Source: Massilia sp. TS11 (GTDB taxonomy: Bacteria > Pseudomonadota > Gammaproteobacteria > Burkholderiales > Burkholderiaceae_D). Taken from it: DNA of 64,000 nucleotides. A program made the translations under genes and the position numbers. Of the stretch, positions 63,974 to 64,000 are shown piece after piece (positions within the stretch are counted from its first letter, which is position 1; the number at the start of each line of letters is the position of its first letter). The stretch lies in assembly GCF_022012445.1 (NCBI RefSeq), contig NZ_JAKLTS010000006.1:62001-126000 (forward strand), given 5' to 3'. The notes under the pieces were generated by a model that made no database searches, was not told where the DNA came from, and was given only the letters and a program-made list of their open reading frames with translations.

Positions 63974-64000
63974 ATGGCACGTATTGCAGGGGTCAATATC
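63974..64000 (+). CDS. rpsM: 30S ribosomal protein S13, N-terminal fragment
   Basis: Nine codons (MARIAGVNI) run to the window edge, matching the S13 start. GAGGAA lies upstream, and the gene follows rpmJ as expected. The remainder is outside the window. Confidence 0.9.

Overview
The window is high-GC DNA with tightly packed genes from a betaproteobacterium. The str/S10/spc ribosomal clusters, the Cu-Zn SOD and MASE3-GGDEF-EAL genes, and protein sequences such as SecY and S10 point to Oxalobacteraceae, probably the Massilia/Duganella/Telluria group. That placement rests on recalled family resemblance, not on a search. No tRNA, rRNA, CRISPR array, transposase or integrase was seen, and no gene-free stretch exceeds 300 bases.

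Layout, left half. 1-7524: the end of a secreted protein, a solute-binding-like protein, an M1 metallopeptidase, a beta-lactamase-fold hydrolase, a LysR regulator divergent from a zinc-type quinone oxidoreductase, and a metallo-beta-lactamase-fold enzyme. 7520-7638: a 22-bp tandem repeat running into a 44-bp perfect inverted repeat. 7820-20826: one long operon holding two tandem copies of a Tat-exported TldD plus TldE pair, then DUF4159, MoxR ATPase, DUF58, BatA-like, DUF4175-like and a further membrane protein. 20823-29465 (minus strand): a PNPOx-like protein, a spermidine-synthase-like protein, and a MacAB/YknXYZ-type exporter (adaptor, ATPase, two permeases) in one operon with an NtrC-type sigma-54 response regulator and its histidine kinase. 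29587-34003: a DUF1624 membrane protein, a phosphoethanolamine transferase and a class 3 lipase.

Layout, right half. 34178-38604: rpsL-rpsG-fusA-tuf. 38882-40798: a lipoprotein with an HExxH motif, and sodC. rpsJ (40980-41297) ends in a strong terminator and is cut off from rplC by 11.9 kb. That insert holds a MASE3-GGDEF-EAL protein, a small outer-membrane barrel, a glutathione transferase, an M28 peptidase, a two-gene RiPP-like locus (NHLP-type precursor plus SagB-like dehydrogenase) and a 1620-residue hybrid sensor kinase. From 53202 the rest of the S10 and spc operons runs to rpsM at the right edge, starting from its own promoter.

Most interesting observations. (1) The exporter operon has a near-consensus sigma-54 promoter, an IHF-like site and clustered TGTCCGC half-sites. 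The TldD/E-MoxR operon carries a weaker sigma-54 promoter and the same half-sites at the same distances. This suggests that the NtrC-type regulator encoded with the exporter controls both. (2) The TldD/E pair is duplicated, and only TldD carries a Tat signal. (3) An NHLP-type peptide gene with a TTG start lies divergent to a SagB-like dehydrogenase inside the split S10 operon. TldD/E, a MacAB-like exporter and a RiPP precursor in one window could be parts of one peptide-handling system; that link is inference.
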